From Ruegeria sp. SCSIO 43209 (GTDB taxonomy: Bacteria > Pseudomonadota > Alphaproteobacteria > Rhodobacterales > Rhodobacteraceae), in assembly GCF_019904295.1 (NCBI RefSeq), contig NZ_CP065359.1, positions 2,071,001 to 2,135,000 on the forward strand: a stretch of DNA of 64,000 nt, read 5' to 3'. Positions 52,265-61,597 of this stretch are shown here, one piece after another. The notes beneath the pieces were generated by a model. The model saw only the letters and a program-made list of their open reading frames with translations, did not search any database and had not been told where the DNA came from. Positions within the stretch are counted from its first letter, which is position 1, and each line of letters opens with the position of its first letter. A program made the translations under genes and the position numbers.

Positions 52265-52598
52265 TCCTAGACCCTGACTCCGCCCATCCGAAAAAACCAC
52301 CAGATAGAATCACTTAAAGGCCGGAATGGCGTTTGATCTGTGGAACGAAAGTTCATGCTAAACTGACCAGGCAACTATCGGATAATTTGTTCAGGTCAGA
52401 GTAAGTAGTTAGTAATAAGGGGTTTTGGATTTCCAAAGGCTCATAACAAGATCATCTGGCGCGATCAAAGGCGGAACCTCCCCATTATTTCAAGAGATTT
52501 GCACTTGCCCGCTGCCCTGAATTGCACCTAAGTTGACTCATGCGTCAATAAAAAGCCCGCCAACGGGCTGAACATCCTATCAACTGGGAGAAATCTGG
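52265..52598. other. Intergenic region before the peptide-type ABC operon
   Basis: A 334-bp gap, less G+C-rich than its surroundings. I see no gene. It holds an inverted repeat TTGAC-N6-GTCAA at 52533-52548 and a hairpin AGCCCG-CCAA-CGGGCT at 52554-52569 inside the expected 5' leader. On the minus strand that hairpin is followed by a T run, so it may act as a terminator for antisense transcripts. Confidence 0.5.
52533..52569 (+). promoter_or_regulatory. Leader palindrome and hairpin before the ABC binding-protein gene
   Basis: TTGACTCATGCGTCAA has 5-bp arms and its TTGAC/GTCAA core resembles that of the BetI operator at 2809-2822. The hairpin AGCCCGCCAACGGGCT (52554-52569) ends 29 bases before the start codon. 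Regulatory role is inferred from position only. Confidence 0.35.
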
Positions 52599-54185
52599 AT
52601 GAACGAACAACTCACTCACATGTCAAAGCAGGTCACAGCTGGAAAGCTGACCCGCCGTGAATTCATGGGCAAAGCAGCGGCACTGGGTGTCTCGGCCGCA
52701 ATGGCAAGCACTATGTTTGCCGATGCGGCACGTGCCGCTGGTCCGAAAAAGGGCGGCGATCTGAAATTCGGTTTGCAGGGTGGTGAATCAACCAACTCAC
52801 TTGATCCGGCAACCTACGCAAGCTCAGTCCCGTTCCAGAACGGCAAGCAGTTCGGAGACCAACTGGTCGAAGTGGCGCCCGACGGAACCATCGAACCGCG
52901 CCTGGCTGAAAGCGTCGAAGGAAGTGCAGACGCGAAAGTATGGACGTTCAAGCTGCGTCAAGGGGTCGAGTTCCACAACGGCAAGACCATGACCAGCGAA
53001 GACGTGCTGAAAACTATGCAGCGCCACTCGAACGAAGATTCCAAATCAGGTGCCTTGGGCATCATGAAAGGCATCGAGTCGATGAAGGCCGATGGAGATA
53101 ATTTCCAGGTCACACTGACCGAGCCGAACGCCGACCTGCCGTATCTGATGGCCGACTATCACCTCATCATTCAGCCCGATGGCGGCATGGATAATCCTGC
53201 GGCAGGTATCGGCACCGGCCCGTACAAACTAGAAGTGGACGAACCCGGCGTCCGCCACTTGTTCACCAAGAACGAAAACCACTGGAACAGCGATTTCGGC
53301 AATTTTGACAGCGTAGAAGTTGTTGTGATCAACGATGCGACGGCACGGACCGCTGCACTGCAGTCCGGACAGGTCCACGCCGTCAACCGCGTTGAACCCA
53401 AAGTTGCCGACCTGTTGGGCCGTGCGCCTAACCTGACGGTGCATTCAACCGCTGGTCGCGGTCACTATGTCTTCATCATGCATTGCGACACGGCTCCGTT
53501 TGATAACAATGAACTGCGCACCGCACTGAAGTACGCCATCAACCGCGCGGAATTGGTTGACAAAGTTCTGCGCGGCTATGGCTCGATCGGGAATGATATG
53601 CCGATCAATTCAGCCTATCCATTGTTTGATGAAACCATCGAACAGCGCGAATTCAGCGTTGAAAAGGCTGCAGAGCACTATAAGAAATCTGGACATGATG
53701 GCTCTCCGATTATTTTGCGCGTTGCGGATGGTGCGTTCCCAGGTGCTGTAGATGCTGCTGCTCTGTTCCAGCAGACTGCTGCACAGGCTGGAATTCCGCT
53801 TGAAATCAAGCGTGAGCCCAATGATGGCTACTGGTCCGAGGTTTGGAACGTTCAACCCTTCTGTGCGTCTTATTGGGGCGGCCGCCCGGTTCAGGACCAG
53901 ATGTACTCGACTGCATATCTGTCGACCGCAGACTGGAATGACACGAGGTTTAAGGTTCAGGCGTTTGACGACTTATTGTTCGCGGCAAAGGCGGAACTCG
54001 ACCCTGAGAAACGCAAAGCCATCTACAGCCAAATGGGTCAAATGGTCCGCAACGAAGGCGGCCTGATCTGTCCGATGTTCAACGACTTTGTCGAGGGCAT
54101 CAGCAACCAACTGGACGGATGGGAATCTGACCCGACGCAAGAGATGATGAACGGCAACATATCCCGCAAAATGTGGTTCGTCTAA
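52599..54185 (+). CDS. Tat-exported ABC substrate-binding protein, peptide/nickel type
   Basis: Periplasmic family 5 solute-binding protein, 528 residues. The Tat motif TRREFMGK (Arg19, Arg20) precedes the hydrophobic stretch AAALGVSAAMAS and cleavage near ADAARA (about residue 47). Domain blocks: SLDPATYASSVPFQNGKQFGDQLVEV, WTFKLRQGVEFHNGKTMTSEDVL near residue 110, and RTALKYAINRAELVDKVLRGYGSIGNDMPI near 305. Ligand may be an oligopeptide, amine or other small solute; not determined by sequence. GGGAGA lies 7 bases before the ATG. First gene of a five-gene operon. Confidence 0.93.
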   Translation: MNEQLTHMSKQVTAGKLTRREFMGKAAALGVSAAMASTMFADAARAAGPKKGGDLKFGLQGGESTNSLDPATYASSVPFQNGKQFGDQLVEVAPDGTIEPRLAESVEGSADAKVWTFKLRQGVEFHNGKTMTSEDVLKTMQRHSNEDSKSGALGIMKGIESMKADGDNFQVTLTEPNADLPYLMADYHLIIQPDGGMDNPAAGIGTGPYKLEVDEPGVRHLFTKNENHWNSDFGNFDSVEVVVINDATARTAALQSGQVHAVNRVEPKVADLLGRAPNLTVHSTAGRGHYVFIMHCDTAPFDNNELRTALKYAINRAELVDKVLRGYGSIGNDMPINSAYPLFDETIEQREFSVEKAAEHYKKSGHDGSPIILRVADGAFPGAVDAAALFQQTAAQAGIPLEIKREPNDGYWSEVWNVQPFCASYWGGRPVQDQMYSTAYLSTADWNDTRFKVQAFDDLLFAAKAELDPEKRKAIYSQMGQMVRNEGGLICPMFNDFVEGISNQLDGWESDPTQEMMNGNISRKMWFV

Positions 54186-54200
54186 AACGGGCTACGGATA

Positions 54201-55157
54201 ATGCATCCCATCATCAAATTGGTTTCCCAGCGCCTGGCGCTGGGACTCCTTTTGCTGCTCGGCGCTTCGGCCCTGATTTTCGGCCTAACCGAAGCCCTAC
54301 CCGGAGACGCCGCGCAAGCCGTCCTGGGGCAGTCCGCAACTCCAGAGGCCTTGGCAAACCTACGCGAAGAAATGGGCCTGAACCGCCCTGCCCTTACACG
54401 CTATTTCGAGTGGTTGGGCGGCATACTTCAGGGTGACCTGGGTCAATCCCTGACCAACAAACTTGATATCTCCGAGAGTATTGGAAAACGCCTTGGGAAC
54501 ACTCTGTTCCTGGCTTGCGTGGCAGCAATAGTTTCCGTACCGCTTGCAATCTTTCTGGGGCTGCTTGCCGTGCGGTTCCGCAATCGCTGGCCCGACAAAC
54601 TGATTTCAGCCATCACCCTGACGACGGTTTCGATCCCCGAATTTCTGATCGGTTATGTGGTGATCTACTATATCTCAGTGAAATTGGGATGGTTCTCGTC
54701 GCTTGCGATGATCAATGATTCTATGTCGTTTGGACAAAAGTTGAATGCAATCGCGCTACCTGCCTTTGTTCTGACGCTGGTCGTGCTGGCACAGATGATG
54801 CGCATGACGCGCGCGGCCATTCTGAACCTCATGCAATCGGCCTATATCGAAACCGCTGAATTGAAAGGCCTCAGCACATTTCAGGTTATTGCCCGCCATG
54901 CCTTTCCCAACGCGATTTCACCGATCGTGAACGTCGTCATGCTGAACCTGGCCTATCTGGTCGTGGGTGTTGTCGTGGTCGAGGTTGTGTTCGTCTATCC
55001 AGGTATGGGGCAATACCTTGTGGATGCCGTGACCAAACGTGATGTGCCGGTTGTTCTGGCCTGCGGCGTGGTGTTTGCGGCCGTTTATATCGGTCTGAAC
55101 ATGGTTGCAGATATCGTGTCGATCCTTGCCAACCCAAGACTGAGGCATCCGAAATGA
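54201..55157 (+). CDS. DppB-type ABC permease
   Basis: Inner-membrane permease of 318 residues with about six hydrophobic segments; it begins MHPIIKLVSQRLALGLLLLLGASALIFGLTEALPGDAA. The BPD_transp_1 region shows YIETAELKGLSTFQVIARHAFPNAISPIV near residue 215, the EAA loop. Typical of the first permease in dipeptide, oligopeptide and nickel importers. It starts 15 bp after the binding-protein stop and overlaps the next permease start (ATGA). Confidence 0.93.
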   Translation: MHPIIKLVSQRLALGLLLLLGASALIFGLTEALPGDAAQAVLGQSATPEALANLREEMGLNRPALTRYFEWLGGILQGDLGQSLTNKLDISESIGKRLGNTLFLACVAAIVSVPLAIFLGLLAVRFRNRWPDKLISAITLTTVSIPEFLIGYVVIYYISVKLGWFSSLAMINDSMSFGQKLNAIALPAFVLTLVVLAQMMRMTRAAILNLMQSAYIETAELKGLSTFQVIARHAFPNAISPIVNVVMLNLAYLVVGVVVVEVVFVYPGMGQYLVDAVTKRDVPVVLACGVVFAAVYIGLNMVADIVSILANPRLRHPK

Positions 55158-55972
55158 TAAAGAACATTCCTCTTTCGGCTCTGATTGGCCTTATCTTCAC
55201 CTTCGCCTATTTCTTTGTGGCGATCGCCGCCCCGTTGATTGCACCCTATGGAATGGCAGAAGTCGTCGGCGACGTCTGGGAGCCGAGCAGCCCCGAACAT
55301 CTGCTAGGCACTGACAATATCGGTCGCGATCTGCTGACCCGCATGATCTATGGCGGGCGCACGACAATCTTCATCGCGGCAGCGGCGACGCTGCTCAGCT
55401 TTCTGACCGGTACGTCGCTGGGCTTGCTGGCTGCTGTACTGGGCGGATGGGCTGATCAGGCGCTCAGCCGTACGGTGGATCTGATCATGTCAATCCCGAC
55501 TCTGATCCTGGCACTGGTCATTCTGGCCATCGTTCCGGTGACCGTCCCGATCCTAATCCTTGTTATGGGCTTACTGGATGCCACCCGCCCGTATCGCCTA
55601 TCGCGATCTGTAGCGGTGGACATCAACGTTATGGACTATGTTGAAGCCGCCAAGCTGCGCGGCGAAGGGCGCGCCTGGATCATCTTCCGGGAAATCCTGC
55701 CCAATGCGCTGTCGCCACTTGTGGCCGAATTCGGACTGCGGTTCATCTTCATGGTTCTGTTCATCTCGACCCTGTCGTTCCTGGGACTGGGCGTCCAGCC
55801 ACCGCTGGCTGACTGGGGCGGTATCGTGAAAGAAAACAAGGATGGCATCGTCTATGGTATCGGCGCAGCGCTTTATCCCGCTGTGGCCATTGCGACGCTG
55901 GCAATCTCGGTCAACCTGGTGGCTGACTGGGTCCTGAATCGTACCACATCGCTGAAAGGAGGCCGGGGATGA
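55154..55972 (+). CDS. DppC-type ABC permease
   Basis: Second permease, 272 residues, about six membrane segments. DppC landmarks: PSSPEHLLGTDNIGRDLLTRMIYGGRTT near residue 43 and the EAA loop DYVEAAKLRGEGRAWIIFREILPNALSPL near 160. Start overlaps the first permease stop (ATGA), and its own stop overlaps the ATPase start (ATGA), consistent with coordinated translation of the complex. Confidence 0.93.
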   Translation: MIKNIPLSALIGLIFTFAYFFVAIAAPLIAPYGMAEVVGDVWEPSSPEHLLGTDNIGRDLLTRMIYGGRTTIFIAAAATLLSFLTGTSLGLLAAVLGGWADQALSRTVDLIMSIPTLILALVILAIVPVTVPILILVMGLLDATRPYRLSRSVAVDINVMDYVEAAKLRGEGRAWIIFREILPNALSPLVAEFGLRFIFMVLFISTLSFLGLGVQPPLADWGGIVKENKDGIVYGIGAALYPAVAIATLAISVNLVADWVLNRTTSLKGGRG

Positions 55973-57606
55973 GTGATATCCTTCTCAAGGTCCGCGACCT
56001 CAAAATCGGCGCGACCGTCTATCCGCCGGGTGAAAAGCCCCATGACATCGAGATCGTGCACGGGGTCAGCTTTGACCTCGCGCCAGGCAAGGTGCTGGGT
56101 CTGATCGGCGAATCCGGGGCTGGCAAATCTACCATCGGTCTGGCCTCAATGGCCTATGGCCGTGGCGGTGTGAAAATCACCGGGGGCGAGGTTTGGGTGA
56201 ACGGGCGTGATATCCTCAAGACATCTCATGGGGATATCCGCAAACTGCGCGGTGGTGAGGTAACATATGTTTCCCAATCCGCCGCCGCATCGTTCAACCC
56301 CGCAAAGAAGATCATGGATCAAGTGGTCGAGGCCGCAGTTGAGCAGAAGAAGTTTTCGCGCAAAGAGGCTGAAGCCCGCGCGCGTGAGCTTTTTGCCAAG
56401 CTGGGTCTGCCCGACCCTGACAATATCGGTGATCGTTACCCGCATCAGGTTTCGGGCGGACAGCTGCAGCGCTGCATGACGGCGCTGGCGCTTTGCCCCG
56501 AGCCTGATCTGGTGGTTTTTGACGAACCTACCACGGCACTGGACGTGACTACCCAAATCGATGTGCTGATGGCCATCAAAGACGCCATTCGCGACTCGGG
56601 CGTTGCCGCCTTGTATATCACCCATGATCTGGCAGTTGTGGCCCAGGTCAGTGATGACATCATGGTGCTGCGGATGGGCGATACGGTCGAATACGGAAAT
56701 ACCGATCAGATCATCAACCGCCCGCAAGAAGAGTACACACAGGCGCTGGTTTCGGTCCGCTCAATCGAACACGAAGAGAAAAAACCAACTCCTGAACCCG
56801 TGCTGAGCGTCGATGGTATCACCGCGCGCTACAAAGGCTTGAACTTCGACGTGCTGCATAATGTCAACGTCGAGCTTCATCCGGGGCAGACACTGGCGGT
56901 TGTGGGTGAATCCGGGTCGGGCAAGTCTACGCTGGCACGGGTCATCACCGGGCTTCTTCCGCCCCGCGATGGTGAGATTACCTTTGCGGGCCGCAAGCTC
57001 AGCTCTGATCTGAAAGGCCGCACGCGTGAAGACCTGCGCGAGCTGCAAATGATCTACCAGATGGCCGACGTGGCAATGAACCCGCGTCAGACCGTCGGTA
57101 CGATTATCGGACGCCCACTCGAGTTCTACTTCAACATGCGCGGCGCCGAGAAACGCAAGCGGATCGTTGAGCTGCTGGATGAGATCGAACTGGGCGAGAA
57201 GTTCATCGATCGTTATCCGGCGGAACTGTCGGGTGGTCAAAAACAGCGTGTCTGTATCGCGCGATCGCTGGCGGCCAAGCCAAAGATGATCATCTGTGAT
57301 GAGGTCACCTCGGCGCTCGACCCGCTGGTCGCGGACGGTATCCTCAAGCTTCTGCTGGATCTGCAAAAGATCGAGGATGTGGCATACCTGTTCATCACCC
57401 ACGATCTGGCGACAGTCCGTGCGATCAGCGATAGTATCGCGGTGATGTACCAGGGTCGGGTGGTTCGCTACGGTCCCAAGAGCCAGGTGCTAAGCCCTCC
57501 ATTCGACGACTATACAGACTTGCTGCTTAGCTCGGTGCCTGAGATGCATCTTGGCTGGCTGGAAGAGGTTGTCGCTCACCGCAAAATGGAGAGCGCGGGG
57601 AACTGA
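55969..57606 (+). CDS. Fused DppD-DppF ABC ATPase
   Basis: Single protein of 545 residues carrying both ATPase halves of a peptide-type importer. First half: Walker A GESGAGKST near residue 46, signature VSGGQLQRCM near 160, Walker B LVVFDEPTTALD. Second half: Walker A GESGSGKST near residue 314, signature LSGGQKQRVC near 425, Walker B IICDEVTSALD. The oligopeptide-type cysteine-rich C-terminal stretch is short. Most systems encode the halves separately; fusion is common in glutathione and some alphaproteobacterial importers. Overlaps dppC-type gene by 4 bp. Confidence 0.95.
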   Translation: MSDILLKVRDLKIGATVYPPGEKPHDIEIVHGVSFDLAPGKVLGLIGESGAGKSTIGLASMAYGRGGVKITGGEVWVNGRDILKTSHGDIRKLRGGEVTYVSQSAAASFNPAKKIMDQVVEAAVEQKKFSRKEAEARARELFAKLGLPDPDNIGDRYPHQVSGGQLQRCMTALALCPEPDLVVFDEPTTALDVTTQIDVLMAIKDAIRDSGVAALYITHDLAVVAQVSDDIMVLRMGDTVEYGNTDQIINRPQEEYTQALVSVRSIEHEEKKPTPEPVLSVDGITARYKGLNFDVLHNVNVELHPGQTLAVVGESGSGKSTLARVITGLLPPRDGEITFAGRKLSSDLKGRTREDLRELQMIYQMADVAMNPRQTVGTIIGRPLEFYFNMRGAEKRKRIVELLDEIELGEKFIDRYPAELSGGQKQRVCIARSLAAKPKMIICDEVTSALDPLVADGILKLLLDLQKIEDVAYLFITHDLATVRAISDSIAVMYQGRVVRYGPKSQVLSPPFDDYTDLLLSSVPEMHLGWLEEVVAHRKMESAGN

Positions 57607-57768
57607 TCCGCGCCCTTCTCATAGAAACACCGAAGACCATTCAAATTCCCGGCGCTGTGAACACAAGCAGACGTCGGGATTTTGCTATTTGGGGCGCAAA
57701 TGCGCAGCCATAGCCGGACGAATCTCATAGGTTCGCCGGAACGAATACTCAGAAACAAGGGCCGGAAC

Positions 57769-58605
57769 ATGGACCGCAAACTGCTTTTGATCATCCTCGA
57801 CGGCGTCCCCTGGCGCAACTTTCGTCGACTGTTTGGCAATCTTGAAGGATGGGTCGACAGCGGTGCTGCCCGGGTTTGGAAACTCCGCTCTGTACTGCCT
57901 TCGACCTCTGCCAGTTGCTATGCGTCGATCCATACCGGCGTCACACCGCAAGAGCATGGCTGTACAGGCAACGGCAACGTCTTCCGACTAAGCCATAAGG
58001 ATGTGTTCAGTCAGGTGCGTGAGGCAGGAGGTGTAACCGGCGCGGTCACCCACAGCTATTGGTCTCAATTCTTCAATCGCCACCCGTTCGACTACGTCCG
58101 CGATGTTGAATATGACGAGCCCGACAACCTGACAATCAACCATGGTCGCTTTCATTCAATGACGGGATATGGCAACGCCAACCAGATGACGCCAAGCGAT
58201 GTCGATCTGTTTGCCTCGCTCACCAACCTGTGTCTGCGCTTCGGACTGGATTATGGCATCCTGCACACTTGCACACTGGACAGCATGGGGCATCGTTTCT
58301 TCCACGATTGCGCCGAGATGGACCATGCCTGTTTCGTCATGGACGAAATGCTGGCCCCATTCATTCCGCGTTGGCAGCAGTTGGGTTATGACGTCATCGT
58401 GACGGCTGATCATGGTCAGGACGAACGCGGCCATCACGGTGGTCGCAGCCCGTTGCAGCAGGAAACAGCGCTTTACTACTTTGGAGAGGCCAAAGGCCCT
58501 GATCCCGATACCGTGATAGACCAGCTACAGCTTGCACCAACCATACTTCAGCGCATGGGCGCACCGGTGGCGGATACGATGAAAGCCAAGCCGTTCCTGA
58601 CCTGA
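57769..58605 (+). CDS. Alkaline-phosphatase-fold phosphodiesterase (NPP-like)
   Basis: Cytoplasmic (no signal peptide) 278-residue protein of the nucleotide pyrophosphatase/phosphodiesterase group. Metal-binding Asp in LIILDGVPWRNF near residue 11; the likely nucleophile lies in LPSTSASCYASIHTG near residues 47-61; further ligands in HTCTLDSMGH and TADHGQDERGHHGG. It resembles phosphonoacetate hydrolase and related phosphodiesterases. ATG at 57769 is chosen because AAGG lies near and the longer frame lacks homology. Placed 162 bp after the ABC operon on the same strand, it might process an imported phospho-compound, which is inference. Confidence 0.82.
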   Translation: MDRKLLLIILDGVPWRNFRRLFGNLEGWVDSGAARVWKLRSVLPSTSASCYASIHTGVTPQEHGCTGNGNVFRLSHKDVFSQVREAGGVTGAVTHSYWSQFFNRHPFDYVRDVEYDEPDNLTINHGRFHSMTGYGNANQMTPSDVDLFASLTNLCLRFGLDYGILHTCTLDSMGHRFFHDCAEMDHACFVMDEMLAPFIPRWQQLGYDVIVTADHGQDERGHHGGRSPLQQETALYYFGEAKGPDPDTVIDQLQLAPTILQRMGAPVADTMKAKPFLT

Positions 58606-58611
58606 CGCGGT

Positions 58612-59535
58612 TCAGTCGTAGGACCAAATCCCCTGCCCCAAAGCCTCAATCGCCACGGAAATCCGCTCAAAGCTGTCAGCGGCGCGCCTGACCGATGTTC
58701 GGGCGCGCAGGTATCCGTGGACCAAACCGGCCTCGTTGATGCAATGTGCTTGCCCACCTGCGGCTGTGATCCGGTCACAGTAAGCTTGCCCGTCATCGCG
58801 CAGCGGATCGCAATCGGCGGTCACCACCACCGTCGGCGGTAGCCCCGAGAAATCGACGTCATACAACGGTGCATAGGTAGGATCGTTCTGGGGCGTGGTC
58901 CCTTGATACCGAACAGTCTCATAAAACCGGATATCGTCCAATGTCAGCAGCGGGGCATTGGCATGTTCGATATACGACCCCTGCGACATATCTCCGCCTA
59001 AGCCGGGATATATGAGGACCTGCCCCAGCACATTTTCCAACCGCCCCCGACCATGGTGCGAAACGGCTGCTGCCAGATTGCCACCCGCGCTGTCACCGGC
59101 CAGCACGATCGGCTCTCCGTATTCCTGAACCACCCAGTTCGTGGCGGTCCAGCTATCCTGAAACTGCGCCGGGTGCACATGCTCAGGGCACAACCGATAG
59201 TCGACCGAAACGATCCGATAGCCCGTCTGGGCGCAGAGTTCCGCACAGACATCATCGTGGCTATCCAAGCCCCCGACGACGAACCCACCACCATGTATAT
59301 AGATGACGGTCCGGGTGGGGTCACCGGCACTATAGATGCGAACAGGTACGCCATCGGCGGACCTGTCGCGCACCTCGATGCCAGGTGGGCGCGGCTGGCG
59401 GAAGTCCTGACACATCGCGTCATAGACCCGGCGTTGGTCAGCAATGGACATCTCTACTGTATCATCCGGATAGCTCTCGGCCGTGCGCCGGATGAAACCC
59501 CAGGTCTCCTCGTCGATCAGACGTTCATAGTCCAT
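58612..59535 (-). CDS. HSL-family alpha/beta hydrolase
   Basis: Esterase/lipase-like hydrolase of 307 residues. Oxyanion motif HGGG at residues 81-84, nucleophile elbow GDSAGG (Ser149), acidic residue in VVVTADCDPLRDDGQAY near 240, and catalytic His in EAGLVHGYLRA near 275. This places it in the hormone-sensitive-lipase (family IV) group. Substrate unknown. It lies 12 bp after the acyl-CoA synthetase on the same strand and ends 6 bp from the convergent phosphodiesterase gene. Confidence 0.9.
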   Translation of the reverse strand: MDYERLIDEETWGFIRRTAESYPDDTVEMSIADQRRVYDAMCQDFRQPRPPGIEVRDRSADGVPVRIYSAGDPTRTVIYIHGGGFVVGGLDSHDDVCAELCAQTGYRIVSVDYRLCPEHVHPAQFQDSWTATNWVVQEYGEPIVLAGDSAGGNLAAAVSHHGRGRLENVLGQVLIYPGLGGDMSQGSYIEHANAPLLTLDDIRFYETVRYQGTTPQNDPTYAPLYDVDFSGLPPTVVVTADCDPLRDDGQAYCDRITAAGGQAHCINEAGLVHGYLRARTSVRRAADSFERISVAIEALGQGIWSYD

Positions 59536-59547
59536 TGTTCCTCCGAA

Positions 59548-61437
59548 TTATTCAGACCACTCCCATGGCCGGGTAAACGAACCCAGCACTTTTGAGACAT
59601 CGTCTTCGGAAGACCCATTCGCGTCAAGCTGCGCGATAAGACCTCGCTTCTTGTCATCGATTACCGAAACAACCCGCGCTTCAATGCCTGCGGCGTCCAA
59701 AGCACCGTTGTAGATGCGAGTGATGGCCTGCTTGCGCAGTTCGGGTTTGAAAACCTTGCCAACGGCGGTTTTCGGCAATTCATCCAGAATGGTCATATGC
59801 TTGGGCTGTGCTGCACGTTCGTGGACGTGAACCTTGCAATAGTCCATCAGCTCCTGTTCAGTGACCGAGGCCCCCTCGACCAGTTCAACAAAGGCGCAAG
59901 GCACCTCACCCGAATGCGCATCGGGCTGACCGATAGCCCCAGCGAAGGCGACCGCGTCATGGCCCAGCAAGGCCTCTTCGATTTCTGCAGGGTCGATATT
60001 GTGTCCGCCGCGAATGATCAGGTCCTTTGCGCGACCGGTGATCCACAGATAGCCGTCCTCATCAAACCGTCCCAGATCGCCCGTGCGCAGGTATTTATCG
60101 AAATGATAGAGGTCCGTATTCTTGTCGGCCTCGGTATAAGTATTTCCCGCGTATACGCCGGGGTTCGAGATGCAAATTTCACCGATCTGATCTACGCCGC
60201 ACTCGGTTGGTCCATCCGGCCCGTCCTGCAGGATTTTGACGTCCGTATAGGGGAATGGGATGCCGATCGAGCCGATCTTCTTTTCCCCATCCACGGGGTT
60301 GCATGACACCAGACAAGTGGCCTCGGTCAGGCCGTAGCCCTCGACGATAGTAACGCCAGTCGCTTCTTCAAAACGACGGAACAGTTCGACCGGCAACGGA
60401 GCTGATCCCGAAAATGCTGTTTTAACGCTGGATATATCCGCATCCACAGGTCGCTGCATTTTGGCTGAAATCGCTGTCGGCACTGTGATGATGAACGAAA
60501 CCTTCCAGCGTTCGATCAGTTTCCAGAAATTGTCGAATACACCATCACCGCGATACCCGGCAGGCGTCGGGAATACCACATGTGCACCAGACGACACCGC
60601 CGCCATCACGATGACATGCACCGCAAAGACATGGAACATCGGCAGAGGGCACATGATGACGTCGTTTTCGTCAAAGAGCAGCGTGTTGCCCAACCAGCCA
60701 TTGTAGATAAGGCCCGAGTATTTGTGCTGCGCTACTTTCGGCATGCCCGTAGTGCCGCCCGTGTGGAAGTAGCACGCCACCCGATCTTCCTGGCTATCCT
60801 CAAAGTTCAGCGTTTTAGGTTGCTTGTTCAGCTCATCAAGGAAGTTCTTGTAATCCGCATGGGCCAGCTTTTCTTTATCACCCATCTTTGGGCGCAAGAA
60901 CGGTACAAGCCAGGATTTGGGCGGCGTCAGATAGCGATTCAGGTCGATCTCAAGGATCGTGTTGACACCCGGAGCGTGACGCACAGCCTCTTCAACCTTT
61001 TGGGCCACATCGGTTTTGGGAAAGGATTTCAGGGTGACGACAACCTTGGCCTTGGTCTCACGCAGGATCGCCGCGATCTGCTCTGGCTCCAGCAACGGGT
61101 TGATCGGGTTCACGATCCCGGCCACCGCACCGCCCATCATGGTGACCAGCGTCTCGTTGCAGTTGGGCAGCACATAGGCCACCACATCGTTTTCTCCGAT
61201 GCCAAGGGAACGGAATAGGTTGGCGGCCTGATTGACTTTGCCCAGCAGCTCGGACCATGTCAGCGTCTCGGCCTTGTCGCTCGGGCCGGACAACAACTGA
61301 AAGCTGATCGCTTTATGGTTCGGGAACTTGCCCGCCGTCCGCGACAACAGTTGATGGAAGGTGACGGGTACGTCCCGATCTTCCCACGCCATCTCCTGCT
61401 CGATGCGCGCCTTGTCTTCCAATCCCACAAAGGCCAT
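59548..61437 (-). CDS. AMP-binding acyl-CoA synthetase
   Basis: ANL-superfamily ligase of 629 residues that activates a carboxylic acid with ATP and CoA. The P-loop YFHTGGTTGMPKVAQHKYSG lies near residue 225, a VEGYGLTEATCLVS block near 370, and the core KPEL-region with PKTAVGKVFKPELRKQAI near the C terminus. Arg/Lys for adenylate chemistry (catalytic Lys in TAVGKVFK) is intact. Substrate (fatty or aromatic acid) unknown. Followed by an esterase gene, suggesting release and activation of an acyl group, which is inference. Upstream is a minus-strand ABC exporter gene, 160 bp away. Confidence 0.93.
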   Translation of the reverse strand: MAFVGLEDKARIEQEMAWEDRDVPVTFHQLLSRTAGKFPNHKAISFQLLSGPSDKAETLTWSELLGKVNQAANLFRSLGIGENDVVAYVLPNCNETLVTMMGGAVAGIVNPINPLLEPEQIAAILRETKAKVVVTLKSFPKTDVAQKVEEAVRHAPGVNTILEIDLNRYLTPPKSWLVPFLRPKMGDKEKLAHADYKNFLDELNKQPKTLNFEDSQEDRVACYFHTGGTTGMPKVAQHKYSGLIYNGWLGNTLLFDENDVIMCPLPMFHVFAVHVIVMAAVSSGAHVVFPTPAGYRGDGVFDNFWKLIERWKVSFIITVPTAISAKMQRPVDADISSVKTAFSGSAPLPVELFRRFEEATGVTIVEGYGLTEATCLVSCNPVDGEKKIGSIGIPFPYTDVKILQDGPDGPTECGVDQIGEICISNPGVYAGNTYTEADKNTDLYHFDKYLRTGDLGRFDEDGYLWITGRAKDLIIRGGHNIDPAEIEEALLGHDAVAFAGAIGQPDAHSGEVPCAFVELVEGASVTEQELMDYCKVHVHERAAQPKHMTILDELPKTAVGKVFKPELRKQAITRIYNGALDAAGIEARVVSVIDDKKRGLIAQLDANGSSEDDVSKVLGSFTRPWEWSE

Positions 61438-61597
61438 GTGGCTCCTCCCCTGATCTGTCTCCCGTGTCGCGCACAGGCTTGTTTGTCACCTCCAAGATGG
61501 AAGCAAAACACACCATGCGCAAGCAAGGGCTTAGCGATCAGGTCCGGGAATATGTAGAATGACGCTACGGCGAAACGAGATGTGCCGGAGCGTCACT

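Noticed and set aside
52554..52569. Hairpin read as the terminator of the glycerate kinase gene
   Set aside because: It lies 290 bp past that stop and has no T run on the plus strand.
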